Assembly: GCA_029204225.1 (NCBI GenBank)
Contig: CM055093.1
Location: 18,829,041 to 18,893,040, forward strand
From: Diphasiastrum complanatum
Lineage: Eukaryota; Streptophyta; Lycopodiopsida; Lycopodiales; Lycopodiaceae
Direction of reading: 5' to 3'
DNA: 64,000 nucleotides
Under the pieces are notes generated by a model, which saw only the letters and a list, made by a program, of their open reading frames with translations, was not told the DNA's origin and searched no databases. The position numbers and the translations under genes were made by a program. Of the stretch, positions 1-12,815 are shown piece after piece. Positions within the stretch are counted from its first letter, which is position 1. The number at the start of each line of letters is the position of its first letter.

Positions 1-405
1 ATGATAAGACTTCTTTGGTAGAAATCACTTGCCAATTCCATTGAAGAGCATTTCACCAATTTGCCACCAAATCCTTGTTCTTCCTCCATGCTTGATGATG
101 ATCTTTGACTTGAAAGCTCCACTTGCATGAATATGGTTGCACCATAAAGAGTGAAATCCGAGGCTTCCATGCCTCATAAAGATAATAAAGATCGATATCA
201 TAAGATGAGCAAATGTGATGATTATCAAGATTTTCAATTCTAGCTTGACCAGTCCACATACTATGAACTTTTTCCATGATGAATCTAACCTTGAAATCAA
301 ACACTACCTTGATCTTCTCGAGGCTACATACTTGCTCAAGGATGATTCACTTAATCTCAAGAGAAGCTTACAAAATGCCTCACAACATGTAAAAACATGA
401 TTCTT
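1..405 (-). mobile_element. Reversed fragment of a copia-type element's 3' internal ORF
   Basis: Read on the minus strand, this stretch is closely similar to 54486-54910 (plus) and its C-terminal part is more distantly related to 61495-61968. Shared peptide blocks include DNHH, YEAWKP, FMV and KDHHQAWRK. The frame contains stops and shifts, so it is a relic. It holds no integrase, RT or RNase H motif. In the 54-kb copy the same ORF lies between gag-protease and the polypurine tract, so this is the 3' internal part of the same element family. It is cut by the window edge and no LTR is attached. Bases 406-636, next to it, show nothing recognisable. Confidence 0.7.
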
Positions 406-636
406 CAAACTATGAGTAACAAACTCATTGCCGCTCTTCTAGATCCAAGAGCATACATCTAATGATACAACCACTAAATTATTTGGAAACATATATAAAC
501 CATCAATAACAAGAAATATGTCCATTCAATAGGCATCATACAAAACTAGTATTGCCTTACTTGAAGATGGTACATCAAATAATGGAAGAGAAGAAAATAT
601 GAATGTGTTGAAGTAGATACAACTTGAAAATTGCCT

Positions 637-1543
637 CTAAGACTATCTCACTTTCATTAGCCTTTCACATACCAAATAATTTATTTTTTTCAGATGGATA
701 TCATTTTTTTCAAAATTGACCTTTGGAATACATTTTCATTTCGCCATGGATTTAGTCTGTTTGACCTCAGAACCTCAAAAAAAGTGTTTAGAAGTCGATT
801 TGTTTTTATTAGTTTACAAACATAAATATATCCCGGAGGCCAGTTTTTCGTTTTTTTTGGCCCAAAATCGCGATTTTTGGCCGTTTCGCTTCATCAAAAG
901 GCCAAAAATTGCGTTTCGAACCAAAAAAAAAATTCTTTTTCAAAATCACGGTAAGGCGTGATTTTGGGCCGTTGGACCAAGTCAAACGGCCCAAAATCGC
1001 GCCTTACCGTGATTTTGAAAAAAAAAAAAAAATTGGTTCGAAACGCAAGTTTTGGCCTTTTGATGAAGCGAAACGGCCAAAAATCGCGATTTCGGGCCAA
1101 AAAAACGAAAAACTGGCCTTTGAGGGATACATTTTTGTTTCGCTATGGATTTAGTCTGTTTGACCTTAGAACCTCAAAAAAGGTGTTTATAAGTCAATTT
1201 GTTTTTATTAGTTTGCAAACAAAAATATATCCCGGAAGCCAGTTTTTTTTTTTTTTGGTCCGAAACGCAATTTTTGGCCTTCTGATGAAGCGAAACGACC
1301 AAAAATCGCGATTTTGGGCCAAAAAAAAATGAAAAACTGGCTTCCGGGATATATTTCTGTTTGCAAGCTAATAAAAACAAATTGACTTATAAACACCTTT
1401 TTTGAGGTTCTGAGGTCAAACAAACTAAATCCATGGCGAAATGAAAATGTATCCTGAAGGCCAATTTTGAAAAAAATAATATCCATCTGAAAAACATAAA
1501 TTATTTGGTATGTGAAAGGCTAATGAAAGTGAGGTAGTCTTAG
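637..1543. repeat. Nested-palindrome foldback element (MITE-like)
   Basis: The outer arms, about 637-921 and 1258-1543, are inverted copies of each other along nearly 290 bp, starting CTAAGACTATCTCAC and ending in its near-complement. A second, tight hairpin is centred near 980. The middle (about 1035-1257) holds one further inverted and one further direct copy of arm segments, so the GC-richer block containing AAAATCGCGATTTT-like sequence is present about four times. Short ORFs here are by-products of the palindrome. No transposase is encoded and I could not identify a target-site duplication. It is best described as a non-autonomous foldback DNA element; the superfamily is undetermined. Confidence 0.85.
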
Positions 1544-1862
1544 TTTGAATGCGAAGGGGGACACAAAAGTGGGTTGATTAAAATTCATAAGCAATTTTCA
1601 AATTTGAAATGTACTTGGGCATTAAATGAGGCCTGCAAGTCTATGTCCCACCTAGAGCCCTACCTGTTGTCCTATTGGAACCAAGACAATGAATATGCTA
1701 GTCTTGCCTTACAAAGTACCTACAAAAGTCTATGGATGATGGGACCTATATTTAGCCCTTAACTCTTGCTCACCCTATGTGGTAACCCAAGGTAAAAGTG
1801 CCACGTAGGATTGATTAACACTAAACTAATTATGATTAACAAACCTGTTTAGGCAAGGAAGA

Positions 1863-1888
1863 GGCCCTTTTTGAGTCCAAAAAGGGCC
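1863..1888. other. Short perfect hairpin in a 360-bp stretch without genes
   Basis: Ten-base perfect arms (GGCCCTTTTT and its complement) flank the loop GAGTCC. The stretch 1544-1903 around it, between the foldback element and the copia LTR, shows no coding sequence. The hairpin lies about 15 bp left of the point where homology between the two copia LTRs begins. Its role is unknown. Confidence 0.5.
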
Positions 1889-1903
1889 CTAATGGGTGAT
1901 TAC

Positions 1904-2164
1904 TCTTGATTTCCAATGAAACCCAGCTTTGGCACTTTGTAAACACTGTCTACAGGCCGTACTACAGCATTATTTCCACACGTGTGGAGTTGGATTATAC
2001 TATTTGATTAATGCTTTGATTGTCTCTACTTGTTTCCTATCAAGCTGCTAAACTAGATCTTGTTTTCTGATGACTAGTTTATGATAGATTGTTTAACAAG
2101 CATACAATCACCTTGTGGATCATTCAAAGATCCATTTATGGTCCTTAGTACTATACTTTTCACA
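1904..2164 (+). repeat. 5' LTR of copia D, 5'-truncated
   Basis: Near-identical to 4645-4905. The 5' part of the LTR (about 210 bp compared with the 3' copy) is missing; homology starts at CTTGATTTCC. It ends in CACA directly before the primer-binding site. It carries the 10-bp palindrome CACACGTGTG at 1977-1986. Confidence 0.85.
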
Positions 2165-2177
2165 TGGTATCAGAGCC
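2165..2177 (+). other. Primer-binding site (initiator tRNA-Met type), copia D
   Basis: TGGTATCAGAGCC abuts the LTR end. This is the classical plant copia primer-binding site, complementary to the 3' region of initiator tRNA-Met. Confidence 0.9.
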
Positions 2178-2708
2178 AAGTACAAGGCCATTGATCTGTG
2201 TCTGATTCTAATCCAGTTTTAGCAGGTTTTGGTGCAAAAAGCTAGTATTGGAAGGGCAAGCTGGTATCCAGGTTTTGGTGAGGGGATTTGATCCCAAACT
2301 TTTTCAGGATCAAAATCCAACTGTTCACACGTGTGGGCATCTCTGAACCAGCATTTAATAACCCATATTCATTGGATCATAGAAAATTCATCTGGTGTCA
2401 GTTTGATGTAATTTTTGGTGCAAATCCTAGGATAAGCTACTAAGATCACTTGCCATTGATTAGTTTTGAATTTGTTTCATGAAAACTAATTAATCTAGGC
2501 TGATTTCAGACCTTCTTAAAGTGGAAACCAGGTCTTGAAAGTACATCAAAGTGAATGAGAGAGATAGAGTCAGTTTTTGTCCAAGAATAGCCAAGATTGG
2601 CAAGATTTGCGTGAGTGTAGTTTTCATCTCATCTTATCTTCATTCCAACTTGTGAGGGAGTGATAGAACTGTGATTACAAATCCATCTGTTGGATTAGAA
2701 GTCAACAT

Positions 2709-4335
2709 TTGAGTGAAACACTACAAGTTAGAAACCTTTGTGAGTTTCAGGTCCAAACAAATCTATATCTTGTGTGTAGAATCTTGCTGGATGCTATGCA
2801 AGTAGAGTATGATGCTCTTATTGAGAATCATACTTGGAATCTTGTGGATCTTTCTCAAGGGAAGAAACCTCTTGATTGCAAGTGGGTGTTTAGATTGAAG
2901 TATAATCAAGATGGATCAATAAGCAAGCATAAAGCTAGGCTTGTTGCCAAAGGTTTTTAACAAACCAAAGGCATTGATTATGATGAGACTTTTGCTCCTG
3001 TGGCTAAGCTTGTTACTATCAAGTTGATCATTAGTCTTGCTACAAACTTCAATTGGGAGCTATTCCAACTTGACTTCACAAATGCATTTCTCAATGGTTA
3101 TTTGGAGGAAGAGATCTACATGAGGCAACCCGAGGGCTTCAAAGCATGAAAGAAAGGTGTGTTTTTTGAAGAAGAGCCTTTATGGGCTCAAGCAAGCACC
3201 TAGAGCATGGTACTCTAGGCTAAACTCTTTTCTCATTTCCATCAATTTTGTAATGAGTGCCTATGATCCATCATTGTATATAAGTTTTCATGATGGCATG
3301 ATCATTATTCTCGTTTTGTATGTAGATGACATTATCTTGAGAGGTAATGATCTAGATGGAATTAGAGATGTAAAAATTGCTTTAGCAAAAGAGTTTAAGA
3401 TGGTAGATCTCGGCCTATTGAGCTTCATTCTTGGAATAGAGGTTATTAGAGGATGTGATTTTAGCTTCATTTGTCAATCTAAATATGCTACATCCATCCT
3501 AGATAGATTTGGAATGAAGAATTGTAAAGGCATTGAGACACCAATGGAGCAACATGTAAAAGCATCTTTTGGTTGTGATGAAGCATCCTTTGAGGACATC
3601 ACATTATATAGAAGGCTTATTGGCTCCTTGATCTATTTAACTATAACTAGACCTGATCTTAGTTATAGTGTTGGAAAGTTAAGCCAATTCATGCAAAGTC
3701 CTCTAGTTTCACATTGGAAGATGGCCAAAAGAGTTCTTAGGTACATTTCATTCACTAAGAATTTTGGTATTTTGTATAGAGGAACTAATCTTGGCTTAAG
3801 AGCCTATAGTGACTCGGATTTTGCAGGTGACAAAGTGGATAGAAGATCAACAAGTGCCTTTGCCACCTTTCTATGTGATGGAATAGTATCATGGCTTTCC
3901 AAAAAGCAAGATACGATCTCCCTATCTTCCACAGAATCCGAATACAAGGCCTTGACATCAACATGCAAGGAGGTCTTGTGGCTCAAAAGGCTATTGGTGG
4001 AGCTTCATGTCATGGAGGAGGAGATCCCTATCATCTATTGTGACAACCAATCAGCCCAATCACTTGCAACTAATCCTACATTCCATGCAAGGAGCAAACA
4101 CATCAAAATTGCTCATCATTTCGTGAGGGACAAAGTGCAAGCTAAAGAGATCAAGCTCCAACACGTGCCATCATCAAGTTGCTTGGCTGATTTGTTTACT
4201 AAACCTTTACCTAAAGATTCATTTGTCAAGCTTAGATCTTCAATTGGAGTTATTGATAAAAGCATTGTGATCTCCAAGGCTAGATTTGAGGAGGAGTGTG
4301 AAAAATTGCCTACATTGGCAAATCTAGCCATGTAG
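2709..4335 (+). pseudogene. Copia reverse transcriptase-RNase H, disabled
   Basis: Recognisable RT homology begins near 2780 with a tryptophan-containing motif (NHTWNLVDL) and continues through CKWVFRLK and FAPVAK to FLNGYLEEEIYM. A TAA at 2958-2960 interrupts the frame after VAKGF, and a frameshift near 3150 moves it to the frame opening at 3157. That second frame (392 codons to 4335) holds SLYGLKQAPRAW, the catalytic YVDD box (3319-3330) and RNase H motifs (SDSDFAGD, STESEY, YCDNQSA, KHI, LADLFTKPLP). The RT/RNase H of a plant copia element makes cDNA from element RNA in cytoplasmic particles. The two lesions should prevent a complete product. Confidence 0.93.
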
Positions 4336-4436
4336 AATATTGTATATTTTGTCAATATTGTTTGTTGGTTACTTGAATGGCCAAAGTGCCACTTGTACAT
4401 ACACACCTAAAGTAGGTTACCACGAGTCAAGAGGAG

Positions 4437-4905
4437 TGGTTGTGTCTATTTGGTAGTGATTCCTACTTTGTAGGATCTAGACCATGATTTATGATGAGAT
4501 TTGTACCTACCATGCACCTACCAAGCATGACTCTTGGATCTAGGCTAGGGTTTTCAGATCAGGGCAAGAGAGTGGAGTCTAATTCCTTATTACATGCTGG
4601 ATTTTCACCTAAATTTGCAAAGGAAATGTGTTTTACTATGTATTTCTTGATTTCCAATGAAACCCAGCTTTGGCACTTTGTAAACACTGTCTACAGGCCG
4701 TAATACAGCCTTATTTCCACACGTGTGGAGTTGGATTATACTATTTGATCAATGCTTTGATTGTCTCTACTTGTTTCCTATCAAGCTGCTAAACTAGATC
4801 TTGTTTTCTGATGACTAGTTTCTGATAGATTGTTTAACAAGAATACAATCACCTTGTGGATCATTCAAAGATCCATTTATGGTCCTTAGTACTGTACTTT
4901 TCACA
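4437..4905 (+). repeat. 3' LTR of copia D
   Basis: Begins TGGTTGTG after the purine tract GAGTCAAGAGGAG and ends TTCACA. The last 261 bp match the 5' copy with few differences. It contains CACACGTGTG at 4718-4727. No target-site duplication can be tested because the 5' LTR is truncated. Confidence 0.8.
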
Positions 4906-6150
4906 GAAGGAATGCACCAATAGATCCCATCTCACTAGATCCTTGTAAAATCATGTACTTCTTGGCCCTCCCTACTATCTTTTTCATAATTTTTCCTCAC
5001 TAGAAACTCTCTTGTATCACTCAAGACTCAAGAAGTAAGACCTTAAATGATCTTGAATTCAAAAGAACTTTGGGAAGAATTCTACTCTCACTATTCACAA
5101 TAATAGATTGGATTTGACTCTTGGAAGTCCACAAGCCTTTCTTAGGTGACTCAATATGACTTCTAGTCTCTCTCTAGTATAGAAAACATCAGCCTCCTCA
5201 CTTATGACATAATGATCTATCACCAATTCACATCAAATATCTCATGAAACAATTGAATTTTTCAAAGCAAATCACTAACAACACTTTCACAAGCTTGTAT
5301 GATTCAAAACTTTGAAGGCATTTTAGTAGCCTTTCACACATGTGAGAAGTATACCTGCAGCTCACATACAAATATGGACTCCAAAACTTGAAGTAATCAA
5401 TTGGATAGGCTCGCCCTCTCTCAAATTGATCTTAGCACCAATGCTTTCTACAAATTGAAGAGATCTTGATCATTAGCTATGCTCTTAGACTTGGCTTTGA
5501 TACCATTTCCAAAATCATTAGATGGATTTTGATTGGATTTTTAATACAATCTTAAGAGTGATTGGAAACTTGGATTTTTTATCTAGATCAAAACTAGCAT
5601 TCAAAACTAGTTTTGCATTGACAATTTCTACACTTCCAAGCAAGAACAATCTAAATCATGATCAAAACATGTGAGCACGGCCTCACACATTTGAAAAATA
5701 GTGAGTGTATGGCCTGTTAATAGAGAAAATGATTACATCAAGTTTCTAAACCATTCACACACTTTAATCATACATAAGAGAGTGGCAAATTCAGATTTGC
5801 TCCCAAAACAATGTTTCATCTCATCAACTTCAAAATGGATCCAATATGGATCATATTTACAAAAGTGGGAGGCTCTCTCTTTAGCACTTGTAGCACATGT
5901 GGAATAACTCATTTTACCATCTTGGCTTAGATTCCACCCATTTTCCACATCATCATTTGAAGCTTGTGTTGACCTTCTAGATTCCAATATTCTAGGAAGT
6001 AGATCCTACAAAATAGGAAATATGGCATTTGTTTCATATGAAAGCTATGTAGAATGGATTTGAATATTTTCACATGCATTTCACACGTGTGGAAAGGCTC
6101 TCAAACATGTGAATTCTTCTAAGTACATATCAATTAACTTATGCTAAATA
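4906..6150 (-). mobile_element. Reversed copia leader and LTR relic with primer-binding site
   Basis: On the minus strand TGGTATCAAAGCC (5493-5505) is one base away from the copia primer-binding consensus. Sequence at higher coordinates should therefore be the LTR and sequence down to 4906 the leader. CACACGTGTG at about 6080 and CACACATGTG at about 5337 resemble the palindromes of other copia LTRs and leaders here. No gag frame survives and the LTR start cannot be placed; 6150 is approximate. Bases 6151-6728 hold nothing recognisable. Confidence 0.5.
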
Positions 6151-6728
6151 CAATCACAGCTTTAAGTGCTCTAATTGCCCAACAGGATCTTAAAAATTAT
6201 ACTCACAAAGACAAGAGTATAGTCCACCGAAGAGATTAGAAATGGTTTGTGTGTGGTATTACTAAAAAATGAATTCAATGTGAAGTTTGGTTCTGAAATA
6301 GATGGAAAGAACAATATGATATCTTGAGTTCCTCGGGCGTCAAAGACAGCCATCGTCTGATCAGAAGTGAAAGAGTCATAGACATCCATGTTCTGATCAG
6401 AGTGAGTAAACAAGCGCGATCAAACAACAATAAAGTGCATTCAATCACAACAAGCATTCATCTACGTTATACACAGATAGAAAAGTGTATTGCTGCTATA
6501 TTACACTAAAGCACAATAAAATAGCAATTACAACCAAAATGACGGCATAACTGGGAGGCTCCAAATCATTCATCTCACGGATGGAGCATCATCTAGAGTG
6601 TGTCTGGATGATCCATTTATACAATTTATCTATGCATTAATTATGTATAGAAGTATGCAGACTATCAACGTTGCAACGTGGGTCGGATTTCCGAGTTGAT
6701 AGTGCAAAGGGTCGAGAAATATACACTG

Positions 6729-6890
6729 GTTCAAAAAATCTACAAATGCTTGGAAAAACTAGAACAGATCCAAACCGACCAAGTTCAAAGACGCTCGGAA
6801 AAAGTTAAAATCGATCCGCCGAACCGAATAGGTTCGAAGGTGCTTGGAAAAAGTTAGAACCTCTCCGAACCGAACAGGTTCAAAAAATCT
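6729..6890. repeat. Degenerate tandem repeat, three units of about 50 bp
   Basis: Units starting GTTC(A/G)AA at 6729, 6783 and 6832, plus a partial unit at 6878, each contain a GCT(T/C)GGAAAAA(G/C)T core followed by a GAACC-like segment. Unit lengths are 54, 49 and 46 bp. No gene overlaps it. Confidence 0.7.
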
Positions 6891-8236
6891 CTCTTTGACA
6901 AAATTGACATAGGTTCGAAAAAAACAGGCTTGGGTCCAGACGTCTATTAACACGACGTTAAAAAAATTATACCATTAAAAAAAAATGCCTGAACTTATGC
7001 ACTATGTGGCGAAAGGCTCATTCCATTCAATACTTCCACCTTGCTCAAAATTGAGCACTTGTATTCCAACCCTCAAGCATGCACCATCCTCACATGGTGG
7101 AAGGCTCTCAAGACAAGGTCTTCCATCCCCCAAAAGTTGTGATTTTACCCAAAGCTTAATCTTAACATTCCACATAAGAAAGCATATTCCCCTCCACATG
7201 GTACGCTAATATCCATAAGATATTTATATACTTACTATTTTCTATACTCCTCTTAGGGACTATGTTATATCCTTGATTCAAGTTACTATAATGAGTTAAA
7301 AAAACATGGTGTCCCATGAATGTTTCAAATTGCATGTGATTGCATATTTTAAATGACATCATCCTAATTGACAATCAAGATTCAATGAGGGAGGCTTCAT
7401 GATCTAAGTAGTAGTCATAAACCTTAATGATAACTAGTAGCATGAGATTTAATTGTTAGCTTGCCAACTTATGGCTAGTAGCATGCACCGGTCAACAAGC
7501 TCTCTTATTTTCTCAAAGCCCTTGATTTTTCCTACGTCTCATCCATTTGTTAGGGTGACATCTTGACAAGTCCCTTGTTTAAAAATAGTCCTCCTAGTGG
7601 TCCATTGGAAAAGCAAAGGCTCCATATACCTTTCATACTATATTAGCTGCAAAAGTGGGAGCATGAGGTGGAACGGATCCCTTGCCACATAGGGAAAAGC
7701 AAAAGTGATTGATTTTTTGGACCTAGTGCCTTTGCCTGATATGTTGAGTTGGTAAGGAAACTAGTAAGGAAAATGGGCAATGTCACCATAGAGACTCAAA
7801 TAGGACAATAATCTTGCACCACTTCATTTGACACTTACCAACCATATCATGTGAAAGAGGGGTGCTCATTATCTCGCTTGCCAAAATTTTAAAAATGGGT
7901 GGTGAGAGGCAAAGCAAAGGCAATTGCCACTAGTAGTCTAAAACCATCCTCCTCAATGTAGCCCAATTTTTTTTTTTCAACCTGTAGGTTTCTTTCTTTT
8001 TTTTTAACCTTTGCCACAAAGTGGTAAGCACACAAATTTCATTACCACATCATATAGATTGTTTAAGTGCCATCCTCCAAGGACCTTTGTCATCGTCCAA
8101 TGTGAACTCCAATGACATTGCTACCATAGCATGTTTGGTTGCAATTCTCATCTTCATTAGTTACAATTATATATGAAAATGCAATTGACAACATAACAAC
8201 TAAGACCTGAGTAAACCACAATCATGTACATACCAG
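6891..8236. other. Stretch without recognisable gene or element
   Basis: Only short ORFs with low-complexity or stop-prone translations occur. I see no LTR ends, primer-binding site, RNA gene or protein motif here. Confidence 0.5.
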
Positions 8237-8329
8237 CATGACTCTTCGTATGATATGTATGTACCAACATGACTCTCCATATGATATGTACGTACCAACG
8301 CGACTCTCCATATGATATGTACATACCAA
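8237..8329. repeat. 31-bp tandem repeat, three units
   Basis: Three head-to-tail 31-bp units (8237-8267, 8268-8298, 8299-8329) share GACTCTCCATATGATATGTA with a few substitutions each; a degenerate partial unit precedes them. There are no spacers, so this is a minisatellite and not a CRISPR array. The rest of 8330-8638 holds nothing recognisable. Confidence 0.85.
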
Positions 8330-8643
8330 TCCAACTTTCCACCTACCATAGTATCACCTAATTCGAATCCATGGCAATGTCTACCTATTAGCCTACAAAT
8401 TCGTACTGTTGATCCAAGAACAATGAACAGGTCAAGCACAATTCTAGTAGAACAACAAAATAGCTTCAATAGAAATTGTATGAATGTTGGGCTTTTTTCC
8501 AAGCCCCCACATGATCCCAAGGCATTTTGGAAACGTGATCTTTACCTCCATGATGGCTGACATGTGTGCCACATCACCAACTTACTTGGCTATTATAGTT
8601 TAACAGTTAGACATGCTCAATATTAGTTACGATATGTTATATA

Positions 8644-9166
8644 TGTGAAGGATTTCAGATCATTATGATCCAATCCACTTGAATGGTTACAAAGAGAAAT
8701 ACACTACCAATCTCATCAATGTAGAAAAATCAGCATCTACACACAAAATGAGATGCAAACACTAATAGAACTTGATCAAACTTGAATGATACGATAAAGT
8801 ACTGTTGCTATACGTACAAACCTAGCAATCTTCTGTCGTTCACCACGTGTGAAACCGAAAATAGCAATTATAGATCATTCTACACACATAGATACAAGCA
8901 ATCACAAGCATAGTGCGCCAATGGATAGTAGAACCCAAGAGAACCATGTATAAGCATGAAATGACATAGAGAAGAGAGAAGATCACTCTCTCCACGAGTT
9001 ACATTTTTTTATAGCAGGTCCAAAACCTATTTGGCCACTTGGATCTCCCTCCAAAATGCTAACCCTACTATTTTTGGGTCTAGATTCAAAGTACCCAACA
9101 TTCAAATTTGAATCTACTCAAACTCGCTAGCATCCTCTTATGATCAAACTAGTTGAATCTTTCACA
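8644..9166 (-). repeat. Solo LTR of the element-A copia family, with target-site duplication
   Basis: On the minus strand it starts TGTGAAAGATTCAACTAG and ends GAAATCCTTCACA, like the LTRs at 28749-29394 and 33016-33585. Internal blocks also agree, such as GGGTACTTTGAATCTAGACC and the TATAAAA-region followed by TGTAACTCGTGGAGAGA. The 5-bp sequence ATATA directly flanks both ends (8639-8643 and 9167-9171), as expected after integrase insertion followed by LTR-LTR recombination. No internal sequence remains. Confidence 0.88.
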
Positions 9167-9171
9167 ATATA

Positions 9172-10421
9172 TTCGTCATTCAGTATACTTGAAATATATT
9201 CCAATGCATGAAATGGCTAGAGTCCCAAGTGATGTAATTAATGAGGACCAAGCCCTTATGTGTGTGTAAGGAAACCTAAACTCAGTAGGAACACATTGGA
9301 GAGGACAGTTGGAACACATTCTTCTCTTCATTTTGGCATTACAATATTCTCATCGTAATGTGCATTCCTTTAAATAAACAACCTATGGAGATGTTAACTC
9401 TCTTCATGGATTGGATTACACTCTTTATGTGCGAAGATCATTGTTGACATCTTCAGAGCCTATAGAATCTGTTTACTAGTCTTCTTTGTTTCTTTCTTCC
9501 TCTGCCTATCAACAGAGACTGTGGGCACTTCTTGAGATTACCTTTCTTGTTTTAAGGGCCAGATTAGGCAGAAGGGTAGATAATCATTGTAGTATTGTCC
9601 TGCCTGTCAGAGGACATCCGGATGGGTCACTCTTGAACTGAATGCACATGCATAATCAACCAAAATGCAAGCCAATGCGTTCAACAAATGATATATGTTA
9701 CAGCTCAGTTGAACAACGATGAATTCTTACTTCTACTTTGCTTCAAAAATGAACTAAAATCAAATCCTACACTGCTTTACTTGCATAAATTGACAAAACA
9801 AGAAACAAAAACTAATTTACAACATATTAGAAAACATGAAATCTAAACCCAAGTAGGAAAGCAAGAAAACTAATCCACTCTAAATCCACAACCACACACA
9901 ATATGAATGGAAGGGCATCATCATAGGGGCATCACTCAAGAAAACCATCATGATCAAGGAGCTCAATGGATGCATCTAACTCATGGAGGCTCTTCTCATT
10001 TCAGCATGGAGTTGATACAATACACAAAAAACTCCTCTTCACAAAGAGGGAGTCTCTTAAATAAGCAAGAGAGCTCCTTAGGTGGCATCCTAGTGGAATT
10101 CCCACATTTCACAAATTACAAGTGGAATAATGCTCTCCACTAGAGGTCACCATCAAAAGGTGGCTCACTCTACTTTCTTTAAGAGGGGTCTACTTGCATT
10201 TATTACATTTGCTTAGAAATACTAGTTCCTACATGGTCATTCCATCTTCCGGGATTCACCATGAGGCTTACACAGTTCTTGCTTGCCATTCCTAACTAGC
10301 ATTTCTCGGCTCCCATTCTCGGCTCTCAGTCTTCATTAGTCTCGTGTTCTCAGGTGAGAGGTGCTCTTGCTCTGTCCGAGTATCTTGGGGATTCGACAGA
10401 ATCAGCCAACAATCACTCACA
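9172..10421 (+). other. Unresolved region ending in a probable copia LTR end
   Basis: No coding motif is seen. The last few hundred bases end in CTCACA directly before a primer-binding-like site at 10422, so they probably include a decayed copia LTR on the plus strand. Its start could not be found. Confidence 0.35.
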
Positions 10422-10434
10422 TGGTATTACAGCC
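10422..10434 (+). other. Orphan copia primer-binding site
   Basis: TGGTATTACAGCC differs at two positions from TGGTATCAGAGCC and follows an LTR-like CACA end. No gag, protease or pol frame is recognisable downstream to 11092. Confidence 0.5.
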
Positions 10435-11092
10435 CACTAATGGTTTAGACTGCATCTATTTTGGCATGCAGTTTAAAATCTAGATATAATTTAGTTTTCA
10501 AAGCATTTTCTTTACTAGAAAATTGCAACACATACAAAGTTTTGGTTCTGTTTGAATGTTTGTTGAATTCCATGTGCACAATGTTGTTGTGAAGAATGTC
10601 AAATGTCCAATTAATCTTCTTCGGGTTGCAAATCCAAGCCATTTGAAGGTGATTAACCACCCCATAGTGGTAGAAAAAAGAAGAGTAATGCAATAGACAA
10701 CCATCAAGAAGGAGAATATGGCAATTTTGTTGCACACAAACACAAGTTTCAGTGTGAAATGAGAGAAAAACAACTGTCTTGTGTATAATGATGTATGCAC
10801 AATGGATGCTGATATATATCTCTGAATGTTGGTTTTAGACTCATTCTTAAGCAAAGTAGCTAACCTATTTAATGAATCTTTTGTAGTTCCTTTTCACAAT
10901 ATTAAGCATGAACCAATATTTCTTTGGAATGATTTTGAATGATGCAAATGAATGGATCTAATCAATGTGTTTTAGATCCCTCTTGATCCGAAAATCTCTT
11001 TGATAGCTATTGAGATTCAACTACACTCTCAAATCTTAGTTTTTCATGCAAAATCTCATCAAGCTTGATGCATGCAATCCATCCTTAGGCTA

Positions 11093-11104
11093 GCTCTAAT
11101 ACCA
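11093..11104 (-). other. Orphan reversed copia primer-binding site
   Basis: The minus strand reads TGGTATTAGAGC, one base from the consensus. On its LTR side (higher coordinates) lies TGTGTACTTTTCACACATGTGAG, shortened here to the CACACATGTG palindrome seen near other LTR ends. The LTR limit is not visible. Confidence 0.55.
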
Positions 11105-11426
11105 TGTGTACTTTTCACACATGTGAGGACTCACAAATCAATGTGATTGATCTTCTAAGATATGTGTGAATGCATATAGATTTATCACTTAATTGATGCA
11201 AACAATCTAGTTTGAAAATTCTAAGGCTCACAATCGATAATGAAGTACATGGGATGGTGAGTTATAATCACTATATACAATGTTTTCTATTCAATTTGGC
11301 ATGGTTTTTTTCTTATCTTATGTTTAGCACATAGAATAATTACCTATTCATATTTTTGTACACTCTTTGTGTGTTTGTTAGACTTTTTAGTCCCCTTCAT
11401 TCCATGTTATGCATATCAATGTCAAT

Positions 11427-12815
<1,389 letters not shown>

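Larger units (their letters stand above)
1904..4905 (+). mobile_element. Internally deleted Ty1/copia element D
   Basis: Two copies of one LTR (1904-2164, truncated, and 4437-4905) flank an internal region with a primer-binding site at 2165 and RT-RNase H at about 2780-4335. Gag, protease and integrase are absent: the leader runs straight into the first RT motif. The polypurine tract CAAGAGGAG precedes the 3' LTR. The RT has one in-frame stop and one frameshift. This is a deletion derivative that could move only with proteins supplied by another element. The order LTR, PBS, RT, RNase H, PPT, LTR is seen directly; the internal deletion is inferred from family architecture. Confidence 0.9.

Noticed and set aside
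716-1486. Mutually similar ORFs on both strands
   Set aside because: They mirror each other because the DNA is palindromic; no protein family is recognisable.
5733-5987. Minus-strand ORF of 84 codons
   Set aside because: It falls inside a probable LTR relic and shows no motif.
8237-8329. CRISPR-like repeat
   Set aside because: Units are directly adjacent with no spacers, and the genome is that of a plant.
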